Assembly: GCF_003490935.1 (NCBI RefSeq)
Contig: NZ_QQGD01000001.1
Span: 1-64,000, forward strand
DNA length: 64,000 nucleotides
Source: Haemophilus haemolyticus_M
GTDB lineage: Bacteria > Pseudomonadota > Gammaproteobacteria > Enterobacterales > Pasteurellaceae
Direction of reading: 5' to 3'
The notes under the pieces are model-generated. The model did not search any database. It saw nothing but the letters and a program-made list of their open reading frames with translations, and had not been told where the DNA came from. Below, piece by piece: positions 1 to 8,559 of the stretch. The position numbers and the translations under genes are program-made. Position 1 is the first letter of the stretch. Each line of letters starts with the position of its first letter.

Positions 1-238
1 GGACCGGAGTGGACGCACCACTGGTGTTCCGGTTGTGTCGCCAGACGCATTGCCGGGTAGCTAAGTGCGGAAGAGATAAGTGCTGAAAGCATCTAAGCAC
101 GAAACTTGCCAAGAGATGAGTTCTCCCACACATCAAGTGTGTAAGGGTTGTTTAAGACTAAGACGTGGATAGGCAGGGTGTGTAAGTGATGTGAGTCATT
201 GAGCTAACCTGTACTAATTGCCCGAGAGGCTTAACTAT
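1..238 (+). rRNA. 23S ribosomal RNA, 3' end only
   Basis: This is the last part of a 23S rRNA gene; the rest lies left of the window. It contains the conserved 3' region with GAGCTAACCTGTACTAATTG followed by GAGGCTTAAC, which matches the end of gamma-proteobacterial 23S rRNA. The exact 3' end near 238 is set by comparison with the E. coli end. It is followed by a spacer and the 5S gene, so it belongs to an rRNA operon transcribed rightwards. Confidence 0.95.
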
Positions 239-387
239 ACAACGCTCAAGTGTTTTTGGAAAAGCGCGAAAGAGAAGACTAAACAAAGAAAAGTAGATAT
301 AGAAGACTCAATAAAAAGAAAATCAGATTCAGCTTGTGGCCAATGAAGAACATAGATAGAAGTAAGAATACAAGTTATCAAAGAATT

Positions 388-506
388 ATCCTGGCGGCGA
401 TAGTGCGGTGGAACCACCTGACACCATACCGAACTCAGAAGTGAAACGCTGTAATGCCAATGGTAGTGTGGGGTATCCCCATGTGAGAGTAGGGCACCGC
501 CAGGTT
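388..506 (+). rRNA. 5S ribosomal RNA, first copy
   Basis: The conserved 5S core CCGAACTCAGAAGTGAAACG and the GTGGGGTATCCCCATGTGAG hairpin are present. The ends pair as CCTGGCGG with CCGCCAGG to form helix I. Length (about 119 nt) and position after 23S are normal. A second, diverged 5S copy follows within 50 bases. Confidence 0.96.
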
Positions 507-550
507 TATTTTTTTAGTTTATTCATTGAGTAAATTAAAAAAATAAAAAT

Positions 551-667
551 TTTTGGCAGAGATAGTGCAATAGATCCACCTGATACCATACCGAACTCAG
601 AAGTGAAATGTTGTAACGCTGATGGTAGTGTGGGGTATCCCCATGTGAGAGTAAGGCACTGCCAATT
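551..667 (+). rRNA. 5S ribosomal RNA, second diverged copy
   Basis: This is a tandem second 5S gene that differs from the first copy at roughly 18 positions but keeps the loop core and the 3' hairpin unchanged. Helix I is intact through paired changes (TTGGCAG with CTGCCAA in place of CTGGCGG with CCGCCAG). Helix II also keeps all its pairs through changes on both strands. This argues for a functional, selected gene and not a decayed copy. It lies just before tRNA-Asp. Confidence 0.85.
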
Positions 668-679
668 ACCACATTTAGC

Positions 680-756
680 GGAGTGGTAGTTCAGCTGGTT
701 AGAATACCTGCCTGTCACGCAGGGGGTCGCGGGTTCGAGTCCCGTCCATTCCGCCA
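680..756 (+). tRNA. tRNA-Asp (anticodon GTC)
   Basis: A 77-nt cloverleaf almost identical to E. coli tRNA-Asp. It has the anticodon loop CTGTCAC, T arm GGTTCGAGTCC and an encoded CCA end. It is a distal tRNA of the rRNA operon, 13 bases after the second 5S gene. Confidence 0.97.
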
Positions 757-772
757 ATTTATTCATACCAAT

Positions 773-848
773 AGGGGCGTAGTTCAATTGGTAGAGCACC
801 GGTCTCCAAAACCGGGTGTTGGGAGTTCGAGCCTCTCCGCCCCTGCCA
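773..848 (+). tRNA. tRNA-Trp (anticodon CCA)
   Basis: A 76-nt cloverleaf matching E. coli tRNA-Trp, with the anticodon loop CTCCAAA, acceptor AGGGGCG pairing with CGCCCCT, and an encoded CCA end. It is the last RNA gene of the rRNA operon. No clear intrinsic terminator follows before anmK. Confidence 0.97.
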
Positions 849-982
849 TTAAAATATTCTTTTCAATTAATTATAAAATATCTTTATATTCATACCTTTT
901 TCATATTATTTAATGATTCTTTTTATTTTTCTTTTTGAATTAGATATATAATTATCAAATTTTAAATATAAAAATAATTAGT

Positions 983-2122
983 ATGAAACCTCAATATTAT
1001 CTTGGCATGATGTCTGGAACTAGTCTAGATGGAGTGGATGTTGCTCTTGTTGATTTTTCTCTAGAGCCTCGACTTATTTTATCTAATTTTTTTCTTATGC
1101 CAGAAAATTTACGTCAGAAATTAACCAAACTCATTCAAGCTGGTGAAACAACTCTACAAAATTTAGGTGAGCTCGATCATGAGCTTGCTTTACTGTATTG
1201 TGATTGTGTACATGGCTTTCTACAAAAATATAATCTTATTCCAAGTCAAATTGAAGCTATTGGTTGTCATGGACAGACAGTATGGCATTCTCCTGCTTCT
1301 GCATTTCCTTTCACAATGCAACTAGGCGATATGAATTTATTGGCAGCTAAAACAGGAATATCGGTTATTGGTGATTTTCGTCGTAAAGATATGGCATTAG
1401 GCGGACAGGGGGCTCCTCTTGTACCCGCTTTCCATAAAGCTGTATTCTCAAATGCTAATTTTGCTACAGTGGTTTTAAATATTGGTGGGATTAGTAATGT
1501 TTCTATATTGTTTCCTAATCAACCTGTAATTGGCTTTGATACGGGGCCAGGTAATACATTATTAGATCAATGGATAGAAAAACACCAAGGTCTTCGCTAT
1601 GACAAAAATGGTGAGTGGGCTTCAAAAGGCAACGTGAATCAAGTTCTGCTTAATGAATTATTAAATGAACCTTTTTTCTCTTTACCCACTCCAAAAAGTA
1701 CAGGGAGAGAGTTATTTAATCTTGATTGGTTAATTGGCAAAGTAGAAAAAACATCTGAAAAACTTACCGCGCTTTGCTCTAAAATAACGTTATCCCCAGA
1801 AGATGTGCAAGCGACTCTTGTTGAATTAACGGTAACAAGCATTGTTAATACATTAAATCAATTCAAAACAGATTTACCAAAACGTTTACTAGTATGTGGC
1901 GGCGGTGCCAAGAATAGCTTAATTATGCGTGGATTGCATGATAATTTACTCGATTGGCAGGTCAGCACAACGACGGAGCAAGGTTTTGATATTGATTATG
2001 TAGAAGCCGCTGCTTTTGCTTGGTTAGCTTATTGTCGAATGAACAATTTGCCAGCAAACCTGCCTGGCGTAACTGGTGCAAAAAGAGCGGTTAGTTTGGG
2101 GGCTATTTTTCCTAAAGACTAA
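983..2122 (+). CDS. anmK: Anhydro-N-acetylmuramic acid kinase
   Basis: AnmK cleaves the 1,6-anhydro ring of anhydro-MurNAc and phosphorylates it to MurNAc-6-phosphate, a step of cell-wall recycling in the cytoplasm. The 379-residue protein has the family signatures: MSGTSLDGVD near residue 10, GDFRRKDMALGGQGAPLVPA near 130, and NIGGISNV near 166. Length fits the family (about 370). It starts 9 bases ahead of murQ, whose product uses the MurNAc-6-phosphate, so the two form a recycling operon. The start has no strong ribosome binding site, but the N-terminus aligns with the family. The gene contains no uptake signal core. Confidence 0.95.
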   Translation: MKPQYYLGMMSGTSLDGVDVALVDFSLEPRLILSNFFLMPENLRQKLTKLIQAGETTLQNLGELDHELALLYCDCVHGFLQKYNLIPSQIEAIGCHGQTVWHSPASAFPFTMQLGDMNLLAAKTGISVIGDFRRKDMALGGQGAPLVPAFHKAVFSNANFATVVLNIGGISNVSILFPNQPVIGFDTGPGNTLLDQWIEKHQGLRYDKNGEWASKGNVNQVLLNELLNEPFFSLPTPKSTGRELFNLDWLIGKVEKTSEKLTALCSKITLSPEDVQATLVELTVTSIVNTLNQFKTDLPKRLLVCGGGAKNSLIMRGLHDNLLDWQVSTTTEQGFDIDYVEAAAFAWLAYCRMNNLPANLPGVTGAKRAVSLGAIFPKD

Positions 2123-2131
2123 GGCCAAAAT

Positions 2132-3043
2132 ATGAATGACATTATATTAAAAAGTTTATCCACGTTAATTACAGAACAGAGAAATCCGAATTCAGTTGAT
2201 ATTGATTGTCAAAGTGCTTTAGATATTGTTCGATTAATGAATAAGGAAGATAAACAAGTTCCTTTAGCTATTGAAGCATGTTTGCCTGAGATTTCGTTAG
2301 CTGTAGATAAAATCGTTCATGCTTTTCAACAGGGTGGGCGTCTAGTATATATTGGGGCAGGGACGAGCGGTCGTCTCGGCGTATTAGATGCGTCAGAATG
2401 TCCCCCTACATTTGGTGTATCTTCGGAAATGGTCAAAGGTATTATTGCGGGGGGAGAACATGCTATCCGTCATCCCATTGAAGGTGCTGAGGATAATATT
2501 AAAGCTGTACTTGAGGATCTACAAAGCATAAATTTTTCAAAAAATGATGTATTAGTAGGAATCGCAGCAAGTGGCCGCACACCTTATGTTATTGCAGGTC
2601 TTCAGTTCGCTAAATCTCTTGGTGCTTTGACAATTTCTATTGCGAGTAATCCAAAATCTTCGATGGCTGAGATGGCCGATATTGCGATAGAGACTATTGT
2701 TGGCCCTGAAATATTGACAGGTTCTAGCCGCTTAAAATCTGGTACCGCACAAAAAATGGTACTAAATATGCTGACTACGGCAAGTATGATTTTATTGGGT
2801 AAATGTTACGAAAATTTGATGGTCGATGTACAAGCCAGTAATGAAAAGCTTAAAGCACGCGCTGTACGCATTGTGATGCAAGCAACGGATTGTGATAAAG
2901 TGCTCGCTGAGCAGATATTAATTGAAGCAGAGCAAAATTCCAAACTTGCAATTATGATGATTTTGAGTAATTTATCGAAATTAGAGGCGAAGGCATTATT
3001 AGAAAGACATCAAGGTAAATTAAGAAATGCACTTTCTAAATAA
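2132..3043 (+). CDS. murQ: N-acetylmuramic acid 6-phosphate etherase
   Basis: MurQ removes lactate from MurNAc-6-phosphate to give GlcNAc-6-phosphate, following AnmK in peptidoglycan recycling. The 303-residue protein is full length for the family (about 300). It contains a sugar isomerase (SIS) fold with IGAGTSGRLGVLDASECPPT near residue 73 and a second phosphate-binding loop AASGRTPYV near 145. It lies 9 bases after anmK on the same strand, so the two are very likely co-transcribed. A small hairpin overlaps its stop and faces the convergent gene at 3073. Confidence 0.95.
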   Translation: MNDIILKSLSTLITEQRNPNSVDIDCQSALDIVRLMNKEDKQVPLAIEACLPEISLAVDKIVHAFQQGGRLVYIGAGTSGRLGVLDASECPPTFGVSSEMVKGIIAGGEHAIRHPIEGAEDNIKAVLEDLQSINFSKNDVLVGIAASGRTPYVIAGLQFAKSLGALTISIASNPKSSMAEMADIAIETIVGPEILTGSSRLKSGTAQKMVLNMLTTASMILLGKCYENLMVDVQASNEKLKARAVRIVMQATDCDKVLAEQILIEAEQNSKLAIMMILSNLSKLEAKALLERHQGKLRNALSK

Positions 3044-3072
3044 GACAAAAAACTGATTGTAAAATCAGGTTT

Positions 3073-3915
3073 TTATTTTGGAATTCCACGTAGTAATCCT
3101 ACGGGTTCAAAAGGTTCCATTGAGGTTGGAGAAGGCATTTCTGTAAATAATAAAATAAATGGTTTAGGTGGAATTACTTTTTCATTACGCCATAAGTTGC
3201 CAATTCCGACAAGTTGGATATCTGCTGGTAAATTGTTAAGACCTGCTTGTAACACAGCTATTGTATTTGGACGAGGATGTCCTATCGCAATCGCTGTACC
3301 ATGTTTCCTTGCATATTGAATAGCAGCTTGAAACTGATATTGAACGTCAGCTAGTTCGTTACTGTCATCTAAAAATATATGACGATCTAATGAACGAATC
3401 CCTTGTTCTTTTGCTATTTTTCCTGCTACAGATTTTCCTATTGTTCGACTATCTAAAAAGAACAAATGTTTTTCTTTAAGTGCTGTCATTAAATAAGTCA
3501 TTAATTGGGGATCGACCGTAGCCGCACTACCCATGTGATTATTCATGCCAATGGCATAATTCACTATATTTTTGGCTGTATTTACCCGATCATTGACCTG
3601 TGTTGAAGACATTCCTAAATGTAGTCCTCCATCCTCTATTTTCACCGCACTCACCGGTTGCATCGGCATATGAATTAAAATGTCTCGACCTTGAGATTTT
3701 GCTTCTTGATTTCGAGCTCGAGCATGAGGCGCAGCAGGAATAATTGCTACGGAAATTTCTCGTGGCATTGCAAAAATAGCCGCATCTTCTTTGAGATGAT
3801 AGCCTACATCATCAATAACAATAGCAAGTTTATTTTGCGCAAGGGAGATAGAAGTATAAAGTGCGGTAGAAAAAATGATGAAATTTTTCACCGCACTTTT
3901 TATGAGAAGTTTCAT
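3073..3915 (-). CDS. Divergent polysaccharide deacetylase family protein (YibQ-like)
   Basis: This exported protein of about 280 residues belongs to the divergent polysaccharide deacetylase family (DUF610, E. coli YibQ). A signal peptide is visible (MKLLIKSAVKNFIIFSTALY onward, cleavage near SLA-QN), followed by KLAIVIDDVGYH, IHMPMQP, NNHMGSAAT and LDSRTIGKS, motifs of this family. The start at 3915 is preferred because it overlaps the envC stop codon (TAATG), which indicates translational coupling; an ATG 12 bases upstream also exists. YibQ-like genes usually follow envC, as here. The activity of the family is not established, though a role in envelope polysaccharide or peptidoglycan processing is plausible. 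Confidence 0.88.
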   Translation of the reverse strand: MKLLIKSAVKNFIIFSTALYTSISLAQNKLAIVIDDVGYHLKEDAAIFAMPREISVAIIPAAPHARARNQEAKSQGRDILIHMPMQPVSAVKIEDGGLHLGMSSTQVNDRVNTAKNIVNYAIGMNNHMGSAATVDPQLMTYLMTALKEKHLFFLDSRTIGKSVAGKIAKEQGIRSLDRHIFLDDSNELADVQYQFQAAIQYARKHGTAIAIGHPRPNTIAVLQAGLNNLPADIQLVGIGNLWRNEKVIPPKPFILLFTEMPSPTSMEPFEPVGLLRGIPK

Positions 3916-5147
3916 TAACGGATCCATCCAGCTGGATTTACTGGTGTGCCTTTTCGGCTAATTCCAAAATAGAGTGCAGAACGCGAAATTTCACCAGTAT
4001 TACCGACTTGAGCAATAGTTTGTCCAGCAGAAACAAGTTGACCAACTTTTACCAATACGGCTTGATTGAAACCATATAAACTTAAGTCTGTTTCTCCATG
4101 TTTGACGATGACCATATAACCGTAGCCATTCAAATACCCAGCTAAAATTACACGTCCAGCCGCAATCGCTTTGACTGCAGTTCCAGCTGAGGCACCAATA
4201 ACCATACCTTTCCAACGAACTTCACCTGCCTGAATCGTTCCAAAATTATGTAAAGTCGGTCCTGAAACTGGAGTTGAATATTGTTTTTTTGCAATCCCTA
4301 AACCACTTGTGCTGTTAAGTAATTGACGTTCTTGTGCTGTCGGTTGATAAGGTTTTGAAGTCCGTTTTTCTTCAGCTTTTTGTCGTTGTGAAAGCGCTTC
4401 TCGCTCTCTTTTTTCTTGTTCTAAAGCCGCTTTTTCTGCACGTTGAATTTCTTGACGGAGCGTTTGTTCATTAGCCTTTAGGCTATCCAATTTATTTTGA
4501 TCTCTCGCCAAGTTTTTATTAAGTTCATTTAGTGTAGATTGGCGTTCTTGTTGTGATTTTTGTAATTCTTGTTGCTGTTTTTTTTGCGTTAAAAGTTGAT
4601 CTCGATGATTTTTTTGCTGACCTAAAATTGATTCTTTTTGGGATACAATTTGAGCTTGCGTTGCTTTTAAATTATCAATTATTTCTATTCGAACTTGGTT
4701 TAAATGTTGATAGTACACTTTCATGCGTTCTGCTTTTTCCGCATTTTTAGAAAACATTCTTTCAATGACAGAAGGATTTAAACCTGAGCGATAAATCATA
4801 TCCATTTGTTTCGCTAAGCGTGATTTTTGTTCAGATTCTTGTTTTTCCAATTGTTTGAGTTGTTTATCTGAATCAGAAATTTGCTTACGAATTTCTTTCA
4901 AGCTCATTTCTGTTTCATGTAACTCACCCACGACAGCATTAATTTTACTTTCATGGTTTTTCAAATTAGCTTGTAGCTTAGCTTGCTCGCGTTTTTGTTC
5001 AGCAATTTTAGATTCTTGTTGCTTAATTTGCTTTTGAATCTGGTTAAGATCGGAAGTATGGCTTATTGGGGAAAAAATCAACAAACCGCAGCTAAAAAGT
5101 GCGGTGAAAAATGGCGATATTTTTTTGTTTAATCCCGAAGACAGCAT
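3915..5147 (-). CDS. envC: Murein hydrolase activator EnvC
   Basis: EnvC is a periplasmic factor that activates the cell-division amidases at the septum. The protein (410 residues from this start) has an N-terminal signal peptide, a long coiled coil from about residue 35 to 270 rich in Q, K and E, and a C-terminal LytM fold (about 305-410). The LytM domain has SLYGFNQ and LYFGISR where active enzymes carry zinc-binding histidines, so it should be a non-catalytic activator, as known for EnvC. The start at 5147 is chosen because it has the binding site TAGGAAAAATT just upstream and begins the signal peptide; an in-frame start at 5177 lacks both. It is coupled to the YibQ-like gene. Confidence 0.93.
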   Translation of the reverse strand: MLSSGLNKKISPFFTALFSCGLLIFSPISHTSDLNQIQKQIKQQESKIAEQKREQAKLQANLKNHESKINAVVGELHETEMSLKEIRKQISDSDKQLKQLEKQESEQKSRLAKQMDMIYRSGLNPSVIERMFSKNAEKAERMKVYYQHLNQVRIEIIDNLKATQAQIVSQKESILGQQKNHRDQLLTQKKQQQELQKSQQERQSTLNELNKNLARDQNKLDSLKANEQTLRQEIQRAEKAALEQEKREREALSQRQKAEEKRTSKPYQPTAQERQLLNSTSGLGIAKKQYSTPVSGPTLHNFGTIQAGEVRWKGMVIGASAGTAVKAIAAGRVILAGYLNGYGYMVIVKHGETDLSLYGFNQAVLVKVGQLVSAGQTIAQVGNTGEISRSALYFGISRKGTPVNPAGWIR

Positions 5148-5322
5148 AATTTTTCCTAAATTCTTAAAATCGCACAAATCTTATCACATTTGTTAAAAGG
5201 CGAAAAAGTTTAGCCCCTATTTTTTGCTAAAGATCAGGAAAACTCGCCTTTTTGCTTTTAAACATACTCAATTTTTGCTATAAAGTGTTGGTTATCTTTT
5301 ACTTAAATTTTAGGAGATTCTT

Positions 5323-6006
5323 ATGGAATTAGTATTTATCCGTCACGGTTTTAGTGAATGGAATGCGAAAAACTTGTTCACTGGCTGGCGTGATGTAAAT
5401 TTAACAGAACGCGGCGTAGAAGAAGCAAAAGCAGCGGGCAAAAAATTATTAGATGCTGGCTATGAGTTTGATATCGCATTTACATCTGTGCTAACTCGTG
5501 CAATCAAAACTTGTAACATCGTGTTAGAAGAATCCCATCAATTATGGATTCCTCAAGTGAAAAACTGGCGTTTAAATGAACGTCATTATGGTGCTTTACA
5601 AGGTTTAGATAAAAAAGCAACTGCGGAACAATACGGTGACGAACAAGTTCATATTTGGCGTCGTTCTTATGACATTTCTCCACCAGATCTAGATCCTCAA
5701 GATCCAAATTCTGCACACAATGACCGTCGTTACGCAAATATTCCGTCTGACGTTGTACCAAATGCAGAAAACTTAAAAATTACTTTAGAGCGTGCACTTC
5801 CATTCTGGGAAGATCAAATTGCACCAGCAATGCTTTCTGGTAAACGAGTTTTAGTTGTTGCTCACGGTAACTCACTCCGTGCATTAGCAAAACATATTAT
5901 CGGTATTTCTGATGCTGAAATTATGGATTTTGAAATTCCAACAGGCCAACCTTTAGTATTAAAACTAGATGATAAATTAAATTATGTAGAACACTACTAC
6001 CTTTAA
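5323..6006 (+). CDS. gpmA: 2,3-bisphosphoglycerate-dependent phosphoglycerate mutase
   Basis: GpmA interconverts 3- and 2-phosphoglycerate in glycolysis and gluconeogenesis. The 227-residue protein carries the phospho-histidine motif FIRHGFSEWN at residues 5-14, the segment LNERHYGALQG near 85, and the second catalytic histidine in VVAHGNSLR near 180. A good binding site (TAGGAGA) precedes the ATG. Codons are the preferred Haemophilus set, as expected for a highly expressed enzyme. A perfect inverted uptake-signal pair after the stop serves as terminator. Confidence 0.97.
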   Translation: MELVFIRHGFSEWNAKNLFTGWRDVNLTERGVEEAKAAGKKLLDAGYEFDIAFTSVLTRAIKTCNIVLEESHQLWIPQVKNWRLNERHYGALQGLDKKATAEQYGDEQVHIWRRSYDISPPDLDPQDPNSAHNDRRYANIPSDVVPNAENLKITLERALPFWEDQIAPAMLSGKRVLVVAHGNSLRALAKHIIGISDAEIMDFEIPTGQPLVLKLDDKLNYVEHYYL

Positions 6007-6037
6007 TTTATCGCTTTACTTTTTTAATTTAACATTC

Positions 6038-6065
6038 AAAGTGCGGTTAATTTTAACCGCACTTT
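6038..6065 (+). terminator. Inverted uptake-signal pair after gpmA
   Basis: Arms AAAGTGCGGTTAA and TTAACCGCACTTT pair perfectly over 13 bp with a 2-base loop. Each arm contains a DNA uptake signal core. It lies 31 bases after the gpmA stop and likely ends its transcript. The T run is short, so some read-through into the gene at 6084 is possible. Confidence 0.7.
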
Positions 6066-6083
6066 ATGTTTAAGGAGACATGA

Positions 6084-6686
6084 ATGAGAAAATTGATAAC
6101 GTTCATTTTGGTGGTGTTGCCATTTTTTACAACATCAGTTACTGCAGCACCAGTACATAAAAATCAAATAAATAAAAAAATTGTAGTAATCAAATCTTTA
6201 GATAAAAAACAACAAACTAAAAAAACGAAAGAAACTAAATCAGTTCTAACCAAGAAAACTAGTACTAAGAATAAAAAACGAGTTGAGAAATTGACAGACA
6301 AAAAGCCCAAAGTTTTGGTAAAGGAAATTAGTTCGAAACCTAAGGCATCTATTGAGAAAAAAACGACAACAGTTGTTTCAACAAAACATGAAAAAACAGC
6401 AAAGGAGAAATCAGTTTATAAGCCAGTGATTGTGCCACAGTGTAATGATTTTTCTGTGTCAAAAGTGCTATCTGATGCATTTAAGCAGCAAGGAGATTCA
6501 ACCAAAACCAGCATGATGGTGAAACAAATTATTCAAGTAAGAGAAACGCAATTTTATCCACAAAAAGGCATTCGAGGCTGCCATGCTTTAGTGGTGACGG
6601 ATGGAAAAAGTTATCAAACAGATTACAGCATTATTTTGAATGATAAAGGATTTTTCGTTCAGGTTGAGAATGCGATGAGTTTGTAA
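6084..6686 (+). CDS. Unknown exported lysine-rich protein
   Basis: I do not recognise a family. The 200-residue product has a signal peptide (about residues 1-22, ending SVTAAP). A very lysine- and threonine-rich low-complexity middle follows (about 25-112, many KK, KT and KTK runs). The compact C-terminal part (about 113-200) has two cysteines (PQCND and RGCHALVV) that could form a disulfide in the periplasm. A binding site AAGGAGA precedes the ATG. The basic linker could bind nucleic acid or the anionic wall, but this is only a guess. It ends at a bidirectional terminator shared with rpmE. Confidence 0.8.
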   Translation: MRKLITFILVVLPFFTTSVTAAPVHKNQINKKIVVIKSLDKKQQTKKTKETKSVLTKKTSTKNKKRVEKLTDKKPKVLVKEISSKPKASIEKKTTTVVSTKHEKTAKEKSVYKPVIVPQCNDFSVSKVLSDAFKQQGDSTKTSMMVKQIIQVRETQFYPQKGIRGCHALVVTDGKSYQTDYSIILNDKGFFVQVENAMSL

Positions 6687-6730
6687 ACTAGTTTGTTGAA
6701 ATGAGCAAAATTTTATTTTCTTGATAAAAC

Positions 6731-6758
6731 AAAACCCCGCAGATTGGCGGGGTTTTTT
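6731..6758. terminator. Bidirectional terminator between the exported protein gene and rpmE
   Basis: Arms AAAACCCCGC and GCGGGGTTTT pair over 10 bp around a 6-base loop, with T runs on both strands. It lies between two convergent genes and fits both. Confidence 0.85.
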
Positions 6759-6771
6759 AAACAAGTCCAAA

Positions 6772-6984
6772 TTATTTTGTGCTTGGAATTTTGAAACGGC
6801 TGTTGAAACGCTCAACACGACCACCAGTATCAACAACACGTTGTTTACCAGTGTAGAATGGGTGGCAGTTACCACATACATCAAGATTGATGTCTTTACC
6901 TAAAGTTGAACGAGTTTTGATCACATTACCACAAGAACAGGTTGCTGTGATTTCTTTATATTCAGGATGAATACCTTGTTTCAT
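6772..6984 (-). CDS. rpmE: 50S ribosomal protein L31, zinc-binding type
   Basis: L31 bridges the ribosomal subunits. From this start the product is 70 residues, the usual length, beginning MKQGIHPEYKEITATCSCGN. It keeps four cysteines (CSC near residue 16-18 and CGNC near 37-40), so it is the zinc-containing form, not the YkgM-type paralogue. An ATG 12 bases further upstream is in frame but would add residues not found in the family. Confidence 0.96.
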   Translation of the reverse strand: MKQGIHPEYKEITATCSCGNVIKTRSTLGKDINLDVCGNCHPFYTGKQRVVDTGGRVERFNSRFKIPSTK

Positions 6985-7158
6985 AGAAAACCTCAAAATG
7001 AAGCCACGCCGCTATAAGAACTTTCTCCCCACACCGCGTGAGTTAATAATACGCCATAATTGGCACCAAATAGATCGCGGATTATACTGAAAAAATACAG
7101 ATAAACAAGCCTTATTTTCGTGTAAAATCATTCGGATTTTTAACCGCACTTTTCTTTT

Positions 7159-8295
7159 ATGTTAGCAAAATCTTCAAGTAACGCACCTTTTGCACAATCA
7201 GTGCTGAAATGGTATGACAAATTTGGCCGCAAACATTTGCCGTGGCAACAAGATAAAACGCTTTATGGTGTGTGGCTTTCTGAGGTGATGTTGCAACAAA
7301 CACAAGTCGCGACAGTCATTCCTTATTTTGAGCGATTTATTAAAACATTTCCAAATATCACCGCACTTGCCAATGCTTCGCAAGACGAAGTTTTGCATTT
7401 ATGGTCTGGTTTAGGCTATTACGCTCGGGCGCGTAATTTGCATAAAGCGGCCCAAAAAGTGCGGGATGAATTTAATGGAAATTTTCCGATAGATTTTATG
7501 CATGTTTGGGCGTTACCAGGCGTGGGGCGCTCGACAGCTGGAGCTATTTTATCTTCTGTATTAAATCAGCCTTATCCGATTTTAGACGGTAATGTAAAAC
7601 GAGTGTTAGCTCGTTATTTTGCCGTTGAGGGGTGGTCTGGTGAGAAAAAAGTAGAAAATCATTTGTGGACGTTGACGGAACAGGTTACCCCCACAGATCG
7701 TGTCGCGGATTTTAATCAAGCTATGATGGATATCGGTGCGATGGTATGTACGCGAACTAAACCAAAATGTGAGCTTTGCCCATTAAATTTGGAGTGCTTA
7801 GCTTATCAAAATCATACTTGGGAAAAGTTTCCTGCCAAAAAGCCTAAAAAAGATATGCCTGAAAAAGACACTTATTTGTTGATTTTATCTAAGAATGGCA
7901 AAGTGTGCTTGGAGCAGCGAGAAAACTCGGGATTATGGGGCGGATTGTTTTGTTTTCCACAATTTGAAGATAAAGCTTCGTTGCTTCATTTTTTAGCGCA
8001 AGAAAAAGTCAGCTATTATCAAGAATGGCCAGCTTTTCGTCATACCTTTAGCCATTTCCATTTAGATATCCATCCTATTTATGCAGAAATGGACGGTGGA
8101 ATTAATATTGAGCAAGCTAATTTAGATTGGCGCAAAGTTGTGGAAAGTCCAAAAGAATATCAATCAAATCTATCAAGTGCGGTCAAATATTGGTATGATC
8201 CGAAAAATCCTGAACAGATCGGGCTGGCTCAGCCTGTGAAGAATCTTTTAATACAATTTGCAAGGAATTATTATGGCAAGAATGGTATTTTGTGA
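7159..8295 (+). CDS. mutY: Adenine DNA glycosylase MutY
   Basis: MutY removes adenine mispaired with 8-oxoguanine in base excision repair. The 378-residue protein shows the catalytic glutamate in SEVMLQQTQV (residue 42), the helix-hairpin-helix ALPGVGRSTAGAILS (about 118-132) with the following ILDGNVKRV aspartate, the 4Fe-4S loop with cysteines near 197, 204, 207 and 213, and a C-terminal Nudix-like domain that reads the 8-oxoguanine. An uptake signal occupies the place of the ribosome binding site just before the ATG. The 3' end overlaps yggX by 23 bases, and mutY-yggX-mltC form the same operon as in E. coli. Confidence 0.97.
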   Translation: MLAKSSSNAPFAQSVLKWYDKFGRKHLPWQQDKTLYGVWLSEVMLQQTQVATVIPYFERFIKTFPNITALANASQDEVLHLWSGLGYYARARNLHKAAQKVRDEFNGNFPIDFMHVWALPGVGRSTAGAILSSVLNQPYPILDGNVKRVLARYFAVEGWSGEKKVENHLWTLTEQVTPTDRVADFNQAMMDIGAMVCTRTKPKCELCPLNLECLAYQNHTWEKFPAKKPKKDMPEKDTYLLILSKNGKVCLEQRENSGLWGGLFCFPQFEDKASLLHFLAQEKVSYYQEWPAFRHTFSHFHLDIHPIYAEMDGGINIEQANLDWRKVVESPKEYQSNLSSAVKYWYDPKNPEQIGLAQPVKNLLIQFARNYYGKNGIL

Positions 8296-8545
8296 GTATC
8301 TCAAACAAGAAGCGGAAGGTTTAGATTTCCAACTTTATCCTGGAGAATTAGGTAAACGAATTTTTGATTCGGTGAGTAAGAAAGCTTGGGGTGAATGGAT
8401 TAAGAAACAGACGATGTTAGTGAATGAGAAAAAACTCAATATGATGAATGCGGAACACCGTAAATTGTTAGAACAAGAAATGGTAAATTTTTTGTTTGAA
8501 GGTAAAGATGTTCATATTGAAGGTTACGTTCCTCCATCAAACTAA
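8273..8545 (+). CDS. Probable Fe(2+)-trafficking protein YggX
   Basis: YggX-family proteins protect iron-sulfur proteins from oxidants and take part in iron trafficking; the mechanism is not settled. The 90-residue product begins MARMVFCEYLKQEAEGLDF with the conserved cysteine at position 7. The start at 8273 is chosen over one 15 bases upstream because it has the site CAAGGAATTATT and matches the family N-terminus. It overlaps the end of mutY, itself an iron-sulfur enzyme, and precedes mltC. Confidence 0.95.
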   Translation: MARMVFCEYLKQEAEGLDFQLYPGELGKRIFDSVSKKAWGEWIKKQTMLVNEKKLNMMNAEHRKLLEQEMVNFLFEGKDVHIEGYVPPSN

Positions 8546-8559
8546 TTGGCTGTTATACA

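Noticed and set aside
235..417. Minus-strand open frame of 60 codons between 23S and 5S
   Set aside because: It is antisense to the rRNA spacer and the 5S start, with no family or binding site.
683..913. Open frame across the tRNA-Asp and tRNA-Trp genes
   Set aside because: It is a chance reading of the tRNA genes; such VRIPACHAGGRGFESR-type translations are a known tRNA artefact.
3859..3898. Inverted uptake signals inside the YibQ-like gene as a terminator
   Set aside because: The two cores lie within the signal-peptide codons and are separated by more than 20 bases without a T run; they are uptake signals only.
5148..5177. Extended EnvC start at 5177
   Set aside because: It would place ten residues before a normal signal peptide and lacks a binding site; 5147 has one.
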